Source: Hyphomonas adhaerens MHS-3 (GTDB lineage: Bacteria; Pseudomonadota; Alphaproteobacteria; Caulobacterales; Hyphomonadaceae). From it: 64,000 nt of DNA. Location: contig NZ_ARYH01000001.1 in NCBI RefSeq assembly GCF_000685235.1, positions 1 to 64,000 on the forward strand, read 5' to 3'. The notes beneath the pieces were generated by a model. That model did not search any database. It worked only from the letters and a program-made list of their open reading frames with translations, and was not told the origin of the DNA. The number at the start of each line of letters is the position of its first letter. The first letter of the stretch is position 1. Positions 33,176-41,239 of this stretch are shown here, piece by piece. The position numbers and the translations under genes were made by a program.

Positions 33176-34171
33176 ATGATCCGGATCGGCATTCTTGGAG
33201 CGGCAAAGATTGCGCCGCCGGCGATCATCGAGCCTGCCCGCCGCCGGACCGACTGCCGCGTCGTCGCCGTGGCCGCACGCGATGCCGGCCGCGCGGCTGC
33301 CTACGCCGCCGAGCATGACATCCAGCATGTGGCGGACAGCTATGAGGCGCTAATCGCCCGCAACGACATCGACCTGATCTACAATGCCCTGCCCCCGAAC
33401 CGGCATGCCGACCTCAGCATCGCCGCGCTCAGGGCCGGCAAGGCCGTCCTGTGCGAAAAGCCGTTCGCGATGAATGCCGACGAAGCGGCTGCCATGCAGC
33501 AGGCGGCAGAAGAGACCGGCCGGCCGCTGCTGGAGGCATTCCATTACCGCTTCCACCCGGCCTTCCTTCACGCCCTCGGCCATGTCCGCAGCGGGCATGT
33601 CGGGAAAATCCTGTCGATGGAGGCGGATTTCTCGGTCGCCATCCCCTACCGGCCCGGCGAACTGCGCCACACGCTGGAGACCGGCGGCGGCGCGCTGATG
33701 GATCTCGGCTGTTATTGCATCCACATGGTACGGACCATGGCGGGCGCCGAGCCCGCCGTTGCGTCCGCCGAATGCCATTGCGACCGCCCGGGTGTCGATA
33801 TCTCGACGCATGCGCGGCTGGTCTTTCCGGGCGATGTTACCGCCTCGGTCATGACGTCCATGTCGGAGACCGTGACACGGCGCATGCAGCTGCATGTCGA
33901 AGGTACCAAGGGCTCGCTGACCTTCAACAATCCGATCCACCCGCATCGCGGGCACAAGATCATCCTCCAGCAGCATGGCCAGCCGGACCGGACCGAGACG
34001 ATTCCGGGCGACATCACCTATGACCACCAGCTGGCGCATATGGTGGACGTGCTGGCCGGGCGCGCGGAACCGCTGACCGGCGGGGCGGATGCGGTGGCAA
34101 ATATGCGCGTGATTGACGCAATTTATGGCAGCGCAGGCCTTTCCCCGCGCGGCAGCCAACTGGTCTCTTGA
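33176..34171 (+). CDS. Gfo/Idh/MocA-family NAD(P)-dependent oxidoreductase
   Basis: Protein of 331 residues from the ATG at 33176, which has GAGGGGGG upstream; the open frame before it is not conserved in character. The N-terminal Rossmann domain begins MIRIGILGAAKIAPPAII, and the signature EKP (VLCEKPFAMN) lies near residue 96, followed by the EAFHYRFHP segment of the C-terminal substrate domain. These enzymes oxidise or reduce sugars, cyclitols or dihydrodiols; the substrate cannot be told. It precedes the tryptophanase gene by 152 bases on the same strand. Confidence 0.9.
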   Translation: MIRIGILGAAKIAPPAIIEPARRRTDCRVVAVAARDAGRAAAYAAEHDIQHVADSYEALIARNDIDLIYNALPPNRHADLSIAALRAGKAVLCEKPFAMNADEAAAMQQAAEETGRPLLEAFHYRFHPAFLHALGHVRSGHVGKILSMEADFSVAIPYRPGELRHTLETGGGALMDLGCYCIHMVRTMAGAEPAVASAECHCDRPGVDISTHARLVFPGDVTASVMTSMSETVTRRMQLHVEGTKGSLTFNNPIHPHRGHKIILQQHGQPDRTETIPGDITYDHQLAHMVDVLAGRAEPLTGGADAVANMRVIDAIYGSAGLSPRGSQLVS

Positions 34172-34234
34172 AAACCGCCAGAAGCCTTGATATCCAACAG
34201 ATATTGCAACAGGCGCTGAGCGCGGTCCCGCATC

Positions 34235-34302
34235 CAAGGCGAGGCAACCGCGGCGCAGGATAAGTCCTGTGTGCGACGCCTTCGGGCACCTCCAGGACTT
34301 TT
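34235..34302 (+). promoter_or_regulatory. Possible transcription attenuator ahead of tryptophanase
   Basis: Two mutually exclusive hairpins share the segment AAGTCCTG (34262-34269). One pairs its TCCTG with CAGGA at 34256-34260 around a four-base loop. The other pairs AAGTCCTG with CAGGACTT at 34293-34300, encloses GTGC/GCAC (34271-34274 and 34286-34289), and runs into TTTT, as a terminator would. AAGGCG at 34236-34241 could also pair with CGCCTT at 34277-34282. The element could alternatively be the plain terminator of the upstream oxidoreductase gene. Confidence 0.4.
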
Positions 34303-34323
34303 AACAAGCCCGGAGTGAGCCAC

Positions 34324-35688
34324 ATGAAGACCATCATCGAACCTTTCCGCATCAAATCGGTCGAGCCGATCCGCATGACTACGCGTGAGGAACGCGCAGA
34401 CCTGCTGAAGGCCGCGAAATACAATCTATTCAAACTGCATTCGGACGATGTGATCATCGACCTGCTGACTGACAGCGGCACGTCCGCCATGAGCGCGGCG
34501 CAATGGGGCGCGGTGATGACGGGCGATGAAAGCTATGCCGGGGCGCCCAGCTTCTACCGGTTCGAGGCGGCCGTCCGGAACCTGATGGACTTCAAGCACA
34601 TCATTCCGACCCACCAGGGCCGCGCCGCTGAACACCTGTTGTTCAACCTGATCGCCAAGCCCGGCCACATCATCCCCTCGAACACGCATTTCGACACGAC
34701 GCGCGGTAATATCGAGGCAGCGGGCGCCGAAGCGGTGGACCTGCCGATTGCCGAAGGCAAGATCCCGTCCCTCGATCATCCGTTCAAGGGCAATATGGAC
34801 CTTGAGGCGCTGGAAGCCCTGCTGCGCGAGAAGCGCGATTCCATCCCCGCCGTGATGATGACCATCACCAACAATGCCGGCGGCGGCCAGCCTGCCAGCC
34901 TCGAAAACATCCGCGCAGCCGCCCAGATTGCCCAGCACTATCGCAAGCCCTTCTTCATCGACGGCTGCCGCTTTGCCGAGAATGCCTGGTTCATCAAGCT
35001 GCGCGAACCCGGCCAGCAGGACCGCAGCATCAAAGCCATCATCCACGACATTTTCGAAGTCGCGGACGGCATGACAATGAGCGCCAAGAAAGACGCCTTC
35101 GCCAATATCGGCGGCTGGCTGGCCCTGCGCGATGATGCGCTGGCCGAACGCGCCCGCACCCTGCTGATCCAGACCGAGGGCTTCCCTACCTATGGCGGTC
35201 TCGCGGGCCGGGACCTTGATGCCATCGCGCAGGGCCTCTCAGAGATCATCGACGAGGATTACCTGCGCTACCGTGTCCGGACGAATGCCTACATCGCGGA
35301 ACGGCTGGATGCGATGGGCGTGCCGGTCGTGAAGCCGGCGGGCGGCCATGCCGTCTTCGTGGATGCGCGCGCCTTCCTGTCTCACATCCCGCCTCTGGAA
35401 TATCCGGGCCAGGCGCTAGCCTGCGCACTTTACGAGATGGGCGGCATCCGCGGCTGCGAGATCGGCACGGTGATGTTCGGACGCAAGCCGGACGGCAGCG
35501 AGGAACCCGCCCGGATGGACCTTGTGCGCCTGGCCATGCCCCGGCGCGTCTACACCCAGTCGCATGCGGACTATATCGTCGAAGTGTTCGAGGACCTCGC
35601 CGCCTCGAAAGACCAGCTGAGCGGCCTGAAAATCGTGAAAGAGCCGCCGATGATGCGGCACTTCACGTCAGAGTTTGCACCGCTCTAG
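34324..35688 (+). CDS. tnaA: Tryptophanase (PLP-dependent beta-eliminating lyase)
   Basis: Protein of 454 residues; the ATG at 34324 has GGAG eight bases upstream, better placed than a GTG three codons earlier. It belongs to the tryptophanase/tyrosine phenol-lyase family: GDESYAGAPSFYRFE near residue 62, THQGRAAEHLLF near residue 93, and the PLP-lysine region MSAKKDAFANIGG near residue 255. The C-terminus reads MRHFTSEF, with histidine at the position where tryptophanases have His and tyrosine phenol-lyases have Phe, so tryptophanase is preferred. It would cleave tryptophan to indole, pyruvate and ammonia. No tnaB permease is adjacent. Its last four bases overlap the convergent gene. Confidence 0.88.
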   Translation: MKTIIEPFRIKSVEPIRMTTREERADLLKAAKYNLFKLHSDDVIIDLLTDSGTSAMSAAQWGAVMTGDESYAGAPSFYRFEAAVRNLMDFKHIIPTHQGRAAEHLLFNLIAKPGHIIPSNTHFDTTRGNIEAAGAEAVDLPIAEGKIPSLDHPFKGNMDLEALEALLREKRDSIPAVMMTITNNAGGGQPASLENIRAAAQIAQHYRKPFFIDGCRFAENAWFIKLREPGQQDRSIKAIIHDIFEVADGMTMSAKKDAFANIGGWLALRDDALAERARTLLIQTEGFPTYGGLAGRDLDAIAQGLSEIIDEDYLRYRVRTNAYIAERLDAMGVPVVKPAGGHAVFVDARAFLSHIPPLEYPGQALACALYEMGGIRGCEIGTVMFGRKPDGSEEPARMDLVRLAMPRRVYTQSHADYIVEVFEDLAASKDQLSGLKIVKEPPMMRHFTSEFAPL

Positions 35689-37547
35689 GCTGCGTCGCGG
35701 GCGCGCTCGATCCACTCTTCGACCTCTTCTTCCATGAAGAGGTCGTCGCCGCGGCGGACGCGCTCCCCTTCCGGCGAGTTCAGGAATTCCGTTGCCAGAA
35801 GGAACAGGGTGCGCGCAGGCGCTTCGGCCAGTTCCTTGCTGGTGCGGATACCGGCGCCGACCATGATCTGCACATCATGCACGCGCAGGCCGGGCACTTC
35901 CATCATCAGCTTCGTCTGGTCCTGCCAGTCGCGGAGGGTTTCGGAGTCGATATAGTGGACGTCCAGCATGAAGGCCGTCTCCTCGATATCGCAATCGAGC
36001 AGTTCGCCAATCGTGTAGATGCCGACGTCTTCGAGGCGGGCAGCGGTTTTCGGGCCGATCGACGGCGCATCAACCACCGGGCTTTCGCGCGTCAGGCCGG
36101 AAGTGCGGACATGCGGCGCCTCGGCCGGCGCCTCATCTTCCTCTGATGCGACGACCTCATCCGGTTCGTCTGCGGATTCGTCCTCTTCGTCCTCGTCGTC
36201 CTCTTCCTCGTCGTCTTCGTCTTCTTCATCATCCTCGTCGTCGTCGAAGTCTTCGTCGTCCTCATCTTCATCGAAGTCTTCGTCTTCGTCGTCGTACTCA
36301 TCCTCGTCCTCGTCGGCTTCGGATTCGTACACGTCCTCGTCTTCGTCCTCATCGTCGGCAGCGCTGAGCTCAGCGTCTTCCTCACCGTCATCGTCCAGGC
36401 CCAGGCCGGCCTCTTCGATGGCTGCGAGTTCCGTTTCATCGAGGATCAGCTCGTCTTCGAGCAGAACGTCGTCTTCGGCCTCAACCGAGACGGGGTCGAT
36501 TTCGTCGGCAGCGTCCAGAATGATTTCGTCTTCAACGGCTTCGGTTTCAGGTTCCGCCGTGACAACCGGCCTTTGCCCTTCCGGCGGCACATGCGCCGAT
36601 CCGATCGGGCCGATTTCCTGCTTGTTGAGCTCTTTCAGAGGCACACGGAGCACCTGCGCCGCATGCATCATGCGGATGGCCTTGTCGTCTTCCGGCAGTG
36701 TTTTGATGACTTTGCCGGTCTTGCGGAATTCCTTGTACATACGCTCGACCTGCGCCCGGTCGTTCACATCGGCGAGTTTCGCCGTGATCCAGCGCAGCGG
36801 AATGTCGAGCGTCTCGATATATCCCTGCAGCGTCAGGTGCGCCTTCGGAGGCGCAACAGCTGCCTCTTCCACAGCCTGCGTTACCAGTGCTGCAAATCCG
36901 GCGGTGGCGTAAGCGACGAGGTTTGCGATGCCCTCGCGCATCGTGTCATCCAGGCCGGACGGCGGATGAGCCACGCCGCGCTCCAGATCATAGTGATCGA
37001 TGAACGTATTATAGTAGGTGTTCGACAGGGCCGCGCCTTCCACCACCATGTCGGCAACGAAGCCCGGGCCGGACGGCACATGGATAACCGGATAGCCGTT
37101 CGCCTCGATCCTTTCGTCGATCACGTCCCGGCTCTTGGCGATGGACCATTCGACGGCGCGGTGAATGACGCCTTCTTCCTCGGTCTGAGCGGTGTGGAAG
37201 GGCTGGATCGGGTCTGCATAATAATGGCTCAGCACACCGAGCGCGTAGGCCGCCTTGCTCCACTTCTTCGCGCGCAGCAGTTCGACCGAACGGGCATACC
37301 ACGCCATCGCCTTGCCAGGCGCGCCGCCCCACTGGCCTTCATTCACGTGGCAAACGTGATTCATGAAGTCCTTGAACTTCGCATCCGGCGCCTTCGCACC
37401 TTCCAGAAGATGCTCGTGATGGACCAGGAAGATGGCCTTCCAGGCCTCCCCCTGCTCCCCGCCAATCAGCGAAAGGGCATCGAGTGCGATGTAGTGATGG
37501 GTAGAACGGCAGCGATGCGCACGAACGACACGTTCGAGCAGAGACAT
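35685..37547 (-). CDS. Fusion of zinc phospholipase C-like domain, acidic linker and DUF4332-like HHH domain
   Basis: Protein of 620 residues from the ATG at 37547 (GAGGAG eight bases upstream; a TTG two codons earlier is too close). Residues about 1-235 resemble zinc-dependent phospholipase C/S1-P1 nuclease folds: THHYIALDAL, NHVCHVNEGQW and GVLSHYYADPIQPFHT supply a series of histidines and an aspartate suitable for metal binding. Residues about 330-475 are very rich in Asp/Glu. Residues about 490-600 resemble DUF4332 helix-hairpin-helix repeats, with APSIGPKTAARLEDVGIYTI and a second copy near MVGAGIRTSKELAEAP. No signal peptide is visible, which is odd for a phospholipase. The combination is unusual. 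It stands alone and converges on tnaA. Confidence 0.7.
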   Translation of the reverse strand: MSLLERVVRAHRCRSTHHYIALDALSLIGGEQGEAWKAIFLVHHEHLLEGAKAPDAKFKDFMNHVCHVNEGQWGGAPGKAMAWYARSVELLRAKKWSKAAYALGVLSHYYADPIQPFHTAQTEEEGVIHRAVEWSIAKSRDVIDERIEANGYPVIHVPSGPGFVADMVVEGAALSNTYYNTFIDHYDLERGVAHPPSGLDDTMREGIANLVAYATAGFAALVTQAVEEAAVAPPKAHLTLQGYIETLDIPLRWITAKLADVNDRAQVERMYKEFRKTGKVIKTLPEDDKAIRMMHAAQVLRVPLKELNKQEIGPIGSAHVPPEGQRPVVTAEPETEAVEDEIILDAADEIDPVSVEAEDDVLLEDELILDETELAAIEEAGLGLDDDGEEDAELSAADDEDEDEDVYESEADEDEDEYDDEDEDFDEDEDDEDFDDDEDDEEDEDDEEEDDEDEEDESADEPDEVVASEEDEAPAEAPHVRTSGLTRESPVVDAPSIGPKTAARLEDVGIYTIGELLDCDIEETAFMLDVHYIDSETLRDWQDQTKLMMEVPGLRVHDVQIMVGAGIRTSKELAEAPARTLFLLATEFLNSPEGERVRRGDDLFMEEEVEEWIERARDAA

Positions 37548-37650
37548 GGGCAAGACTCCTCAGCCTGGCAGATTGTCAGACCGAGGAGTGGGTTAACTTG
37601 GTTACCCGGTTGTTAACCCTTCGCCCCTTGCGCGAAGATTTTTCTGCAGG

Positions 37651-38961
37651 TCAGCGAACCGCGAAGTCGAACGGCTCGTTGCGGTTCTTGCCCTTGTTGG
37701 GGCCCATGAAGCCGAACAGGTGGCCGGCCACCTTGCGCATCTGGATCTCTTCGGAGCCTTCGGTGATGCGGTAACGGCGGTGGTGGCGGTAGATGTGCTC
37801 GAACGGTTTGTGGCGCGAATAGCCGATACCGCCATGCACCTGCATCGCCCGGTCGGCCGCGTCGCAGCACAGCCGGTTGGCCTTGTAGTTACACATCGAG
37901 ACCTTGTCGGAGAGCTTGATGGCAACTTCCGGCTTGGACATCTGGTCGATTTCCCAGGCCGTCTTGAAGATGAAGAGGCGGAGCATCTCTGCTTCGGTGG
38001 CCTGCTCGACCAGCGGGAACTGGATCGCCTGGTTCACCGACAGCGGTTTGCCGAACGGGCGGCGCTCATTGGCATAGTTCACCGCTTCGGTGATGCAGTA
38101 CATCGCCGCGCCGACGGAGCTGGCCGCCTGGCGGATGCGGTTCTCGTGAACGAAGTGCTGCGCCAGAGCGAGGCCGCCTTCCGGCGGGCCGAACACGGCA
38201 TCTTCCGGCACCCAGACATCCTTGATGGTCAGGCGCGGATGGTCCGTCGGCATATTGAAGGTCCACATATATTCTTCGATGATCACGCCGGGGTCGCGCG
38301 CCGGAATGATCAGACAGGTGATGCCCTTCGCATCGCCGTCTTCGCCGCTGGTCCGGCAGAACAGCATGATGTGGGTCGCGACATGCATGCCGGTGATCCA
38401 CATCTTCTCGCCATTGATCAGCCAGCCATCCTTGCCATCTTTCTTGTGGCGCACCGCGCGGGTTTCCATATGCGTCGCGTCGGAGCCGTGATGCGGCTCT
38501 GTCAGGCCGAAGCAGGCCAGGAACTTGCCCTCAAGCGCGGCATTGGCGAGGTGCTTCTGGTCCGGACGGGCAAAGTCCCGCAGCATCAGGATCTGCGGGA
38601 AGTTGCCGACGATGGAGTGTTCGTTCTGCAGATCATTGTGCAGGCCGAGGCCCTTGCGGGCGAGATGCTCGCGAATAACGGCCATGCCGAGATTGGTGCC
38701 GTCCTGGCCGCCAAATTCCTTGGGCAGCGCATAGCGCAAATGGCCGGCCGCATCGGCGCGGCGCTTGGCCTCCCTAAGCAGCGCCTCCCATTCCGGACGC
38801 GGCAGACCGCCATTTTCGAAATCGGTGCGCGCCCATTCGCGGCGGTGGTCGAAGAAACGGATATTGTCGTCCTGCTGCTCCAGCGGCTTGATTTCGTCTT
38901 CGATGAACTTGTCGAGCACCACCAGATAGTCGGCAATTTCCTGCGGGATATTGAAGTCCAT
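37651..38961 (-). CDS. Acyl-CoA dehydrogenase
   Basis: FAD enzyme of 436 residues, close to the long-chain or specialised type of acyl-CoA dehydrogenase. AGGAGG lies nine bases before the ATG. The family motifs are clear: LTEPHHGSDATHMETRA near residue 155, GEKMWITGM near residue 184, and ITEGSEEIQMRKVAGHLFG near the C-terminus, where the catalytic or structural glutamate and the FAD-binding segment lie. An unusually long N-terminal helical region (EQQDDNIRFFDHRREWARTD) is typical of a subfamily acting on bulky or branched substrates. It is a single gene here, with no beta-oxidation partner adjacent. Confidence 0.93.
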   Translation of the reverse strand: MDFNIPQEIADYLVVLDKFIEDEIKPLEQQDDNIRFFDHRREWARTDFENGGLPRPEWEALLREAKRRADAAGHLRYALPKEFGGQDGTNLGMAVIREHLARKGLGLHNDLQNEHSIVGNFPQILMLRDFARPDQKHLANAALEGKFLACFGLTEPHHGSDATHMETRAVRHKKDGKDGWLINGEKMWITGMHVATHIMLFCRTSGEDGDAKGITCLIIPARDPGVIIEEYMWTFNMPTDHPRLTIKDVWVPEDAVFGPPEGGLALAQHFVHENRIRQAASSVGAAMYCITEAVNYANERRPFGKPLSVNQAIQFPLVEQATEAEMLRLFIFKTAWEIDQMSKPEVAIKLSDKVSMCNYKANRLCCDAADRAMQVHGGIGYSRHKPFEHIYRHHRRYRITEGSEEIQMRKVAGHLFGFMGPNKGKNRNEPFDFAVR

Positions 38962-39095
38962 GTCGCGTCTCCTCCTGACCTTTGTCTCTTATTAAAATCT
39001 CTTGACCACGAGCATATCGAGGCAGGGGCGCACGGCAATTTGTGCCGCGGGGGCAAGCGGCGAACTAAATTGAACTGTTAGAAAAATTATGAGTA

Positions 39096-39131
39096 CTGAA
39101 CGATTGACTTATTGTTCAGGGATCATATTCT
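39096..39131 (+). promoter_or_regulatory. Promoter with overlapping inverted repeat, UrcA-like gene
   Basis: TTGACT (39104-39109) and TATTCT (39126-39131) are separated by 16 bases. A perfect inverted repeat, CTGAAC-N12-GTTCAG (39096-39101 and 39114-39119), frames the -35 box and could be an operator. The same arrangement recurs at 39559-39595 before the next gene. Confidence 0.6.
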
Positions 39132-39185
39132 TCCCCTTGTGACTTCACCGGGTCACGCAAATCCAACGCAGAAAGGTTTCCTCCC

Positions 39186-39536
39186 ATGACCTCCCGCATC
39201 CTCTCTCTCGCTGCCAGTGCAACCCTCGCCGGCGCAGCCCTGTTCGCCGCCCCTGCATCCGCCGAAGTCCAACGCGACCTGCAGCTGGACGTACAGTATG
39301 ATGCCGCCGCTCTCGACACCGCGTCTGGCGCTGAAAAAGTACTGAATTCACTGCAAGAGCAAGCAATCGACGCCTGCCGGTACACTCGCCCGGTCGCCGG
39401 TGCCCCCCGCGTGGACGATGTCTGCGTCTCCGAAATCATCGCCAAGGCTGTCATTCAGATCAACGCCCCGGAACTGACCCGCATTTATGCGGCCAACACC
39501 CCTCAGTCGACCCGGATCCTGGCGGCGCTCAAATAG
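39186..39536 (+). CDS. Secreted UrcA-family protein
   Basis: Exported protein of 116 residues: a signal peptide ends at PASAEVQ, and the mature part shows the UrcA pattern with VQYDAAALDTASGAEKVLNS, a first cysteine in AIDACRYTRP and a second about 17 residues later (DDVCVSEIIAKAV). The role of the family is unknown. It is expressed from its own promoter 55 bases upstream. The sequence before its ATG (AAAGG then TCCTCCC) is almost identical to that of the gene at 39663, suggesting a shared regulation. It is a second UrcA-like gene in this window, with the other at 15880. Confidence 0.75.
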   Translation: MTSRILSLAASATLAGAALFAAPASAEVQRDLQLDVQYDAAALDTASGAEKVLNSLQEQAIDACRYTRPVAGAPRVDDVCVSEIIAKAVIQINAPELTRIYAANTPQSTRILAALK

Positions 39537-39558
39537 GAACGCCGCTTAACAAGAAGCG

Positions 39559-39595
39559 CTGAACACTTGACGTAGTTTTCAGCGCTATCTATTAG
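39559..39595 (+). promoter_or_regulatory. Promoter with overlapping inverted repeat, gene at 39663
   Basis: TTGACG (39567-39572) and TATTAG (39590-39595) are 17 bases apart. CTGAAC-N12-TTTCAG (39559-39564 and 39577-39582) is the same inverted repeat as upstream of the UrcA-like gene with one mismatch, and its arms extend to AGCGCTGAA/TTCAGCGCT. Confidence 0.65.
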
Positions 39596-39662
39596 TTCAG
39601 CGTCGGGACGACCACCGCGCACCCGGCGCTGAATATAACCATAAGCGAAAAGGCATCCTCCC

Positions 39663-39959
39663 ATGCTCCGTTCTGCAATTCTTGGCGCCGCCTTCCTCGG
39701 CCTCGCCGCTCCCGCATTCGCCACCAGCTTCACCTTCGAGACGGCCAAACCGGTCGATGAAACACGCGTCACCGTGATCGGGACCGTCTGGACCTGCGAA
39801 GGCACTGTCTGCACGGGTGAGATGAACCGCAAGAAAGTCACGCTGCGCGACTGCAAGAAGATCGCGAAGAAGGCCGGCGAAATCACCTCATTCAAGAACG
39901 ACAAGTACGAGCTCTCGGCTGACGACATCGAAGCCTGCAAAGCTTCGGCACGCGGCTAG
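39663..39959 (+). CDS. Small secreted two-cysteine-pair protein
   Basis: Exported protein of 98 residues. A signal peptide (MLRSAILGAAFLGLAAPAFA) precedes a mature part with four cysteines: WTCEGTVCTG, LRDCKK and EACKAS. This resembles small secreted Caulobacterales/sphingomonad proteins such as the CC_3452-like group, whose function is unknown; the match is from memory and moderate. It has its own promoter, and a clear terminator follows, so it is a separate transcript from the UrcA gene even though the promoters look alike. Confidence 0.65.
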   Translation: MLRSAILGAAFLGLAAPAFATSFTFETAKPVDETRVTVIGTVWTCEGTVCTGEMNRKKVTLRDCKKIAKKAGEITSFKNDKYELSADDIEACKASARG

Positions 39960-40002
39960 AACGGCCCGGCCAACCAGCCAATCTCTCCAGAGCCTCTCCT
40001 CG

Positions 40003-40040
40003 GGCCGCCTCGGGTTTAACAGCCGGGCGGCCATTTTTTT
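40003..40040 (+). terminator. Intrinsic terminator after the small secreted protein
   Basis: A 7-bp stem (GGCCGCC at 40003-40009 and GGCGGCC at 40026-40032), extended by three inner pairs, is followed by seven Ts at 40034-40040. It lies about 45 bases after the stop at 39959. Confidence 0.85.
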
Positions 40041-40098
40041 GCCTTTCCGCGCAACGCTCCGCTCGCTGGCACGTTAAGCCTTCAGACGGAGAGGAGAC

Positions 40099-40710
40099 AT
40101 GGCCGCAAGCCGGAACCAACCATTGGAACGCGTTCTCGAAGCCGCAATCGAGGACTGCGATCAGGACAAGGTCACCATCGGTGCCCTGCTCGACATGTTC
40201 GGGGACCGGTCGTTCGGGCCCGTCATTATCCTGCTTGGTCTCCTGGTGACTGTGCCGCCGCTGGGCGGTATTCCCGGCCTGCCCATTGCCGTCGGCGCCA
40301 TCATCCTCCTTTTCAGCCTGCAGATCGTGCTCGGTGCACGTCACATCTGGATGCCGCAATTCGTGCAGAAACAGGGCATTGAATGCTCAAAGCTGGAAAA
40401 TGCCCGGGGCCGCGTGAAGCCGTGGCTCCAGCGGATCGACAGGATGATCACTGAACGCCTGACCTGGGCGACCGGCAAGATCGCGACCTATGGCGCGGCA
40501 CTGGCGGTTTCACTGCTCTCATTGCTGATGATCCCGCTGGAACTGGTCCCGTTTGCCGTTGCAGCGCCGGGCATGGCCATTGTCCTTTTCGGCCTGGCCC
40601 TTGTCGCGCGGGATGGCGCCCTGATGCTGGCCGGATTTGCCGGGACCGCCGCGGCCCTCAGTCTCGCTGTCTTTCTGGTGCCCTGGGGCACAGTCGCCGG
40701 ATGGCTCTGA
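40099..40710 (+). CDS. ExoD-family membrane protein
   Basis: Protein of 203 residues of the exopolysaccharide synthesis ExoD family. Residues 1-35 are soluble (IEDCDQDKVTIGALLDMFGD), and about four hydrophobic segments follow (near 42-75, 130-150, 153-168 and 175-200), with the family-typical FGPVIILLGLLVTVPPLGGI and MPQFVQKQGIECSKLENARG. Rhizobial ExoD affects exopolysaccharide and alkaline tolerance; the mechanism is not known. GGAGAGGAG precedes the ATG. The gene converges with the VOC-protein gene six bases away. Confidence 0.88.
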   Translation: MAASRNQPLERVLEAAIEDCDQDKVTIGALLDMFGDRSFGPVIILLGLLVTVPPLGGIPGLPIAVGAIILLFSLQIVLGARHIWMPQFVQKQGIECSKLENARGRVKPWLQRIDRMITERLTWATGKIATYGAALAVSLLSLLMIPLELVPFAVAAPGMAIVLFGLALVARDGALMLAGFAGTAAALSLAVFLVPWGTVAGWL

Positions 40711-40716
40711 TGTCCC

Positions 40717-41115
40717 CTATTCCGCGGGCGCAGGCTCAACCGGTTGCCAGAGTTCGATCTTGCGCCCGTCCGGGTCCATGACCCAGGCGAACTTGCCGTA
40801 GGATTCGATCATCGGCTCGCCCGCCATCGGCACGCCTTCCGTCTCCAGACGTTCGAGCATGCCGTCGAAATCGTCGATCATCAGATTGATCATGAAATCG
40901 GCATCCGACGGTTTGAAATAATCGCTGTCTGCCTTGAACGGTGCCCAGATCGTGCGTGCGCCCTCGGGAAACAGGGCCGCGGAACCGGCATGGGCAAAGC
41001 TGGCGCCGCCATAGTCATCGATCTCCAGGCCCAGGACCCGCTTGTACCAATCGCGTGTGGCCTCAACATCCTTGCAGTGGAAAAAGACACCGCCCAACCC
41101 GATCACTTTTGCCAT
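40717..41115 (-). CDS. VOC/glyoxalase-superfamily protein
   Basis: Single-domain protein of 132 residues with two beta-alpha-beta-beta-beta modules: VIGLGGVFFHCKDVEATRDW at the start and GKFAWVMDPDGRKIELWQPV at the end, the C-terminal one carrying the glutamate that usually binds metal. Candidate metal ligands are the N-terminal histidine (FHCKD) and the C-terminal glutamate (KIELW). Family members include glyoxalase I, dioxygenases and resistance proteins; the substrate is unknown. Confidence 0.85.
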   Translation of the reverse strand: MAKVIGLGGVFFHCKDVEATRDWYKRVLGLEIDDYGGASFAHAGSAALFPEGARTIWAPFKADSDYFKPSDADFMINLMIDDFDGMLERLETEGVPMAGEPMIESYGKFAWVMDPDGRKIELWQPVEPAPAE

Positions 41116-41239
41116 TACGGGCTTCCTTTCCAGATTTCATGTCGGGACATCCGCCGTATTTCGCGCAATGATCCGGCTCAACACTCTGCCGCCACGCTAG
41201 CCGCAGAGGCCGTGAAATCAAAGGTGGGAGACGAAGCAA

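Noticed and set aside
36019..36912. Serine-rich open frames over acidic regions (also 18787-19740)
   Set aside because: They are the complement of GAN-rich codons for Asp/Glu runs in the real genes, so runs of serine are expected by composition.
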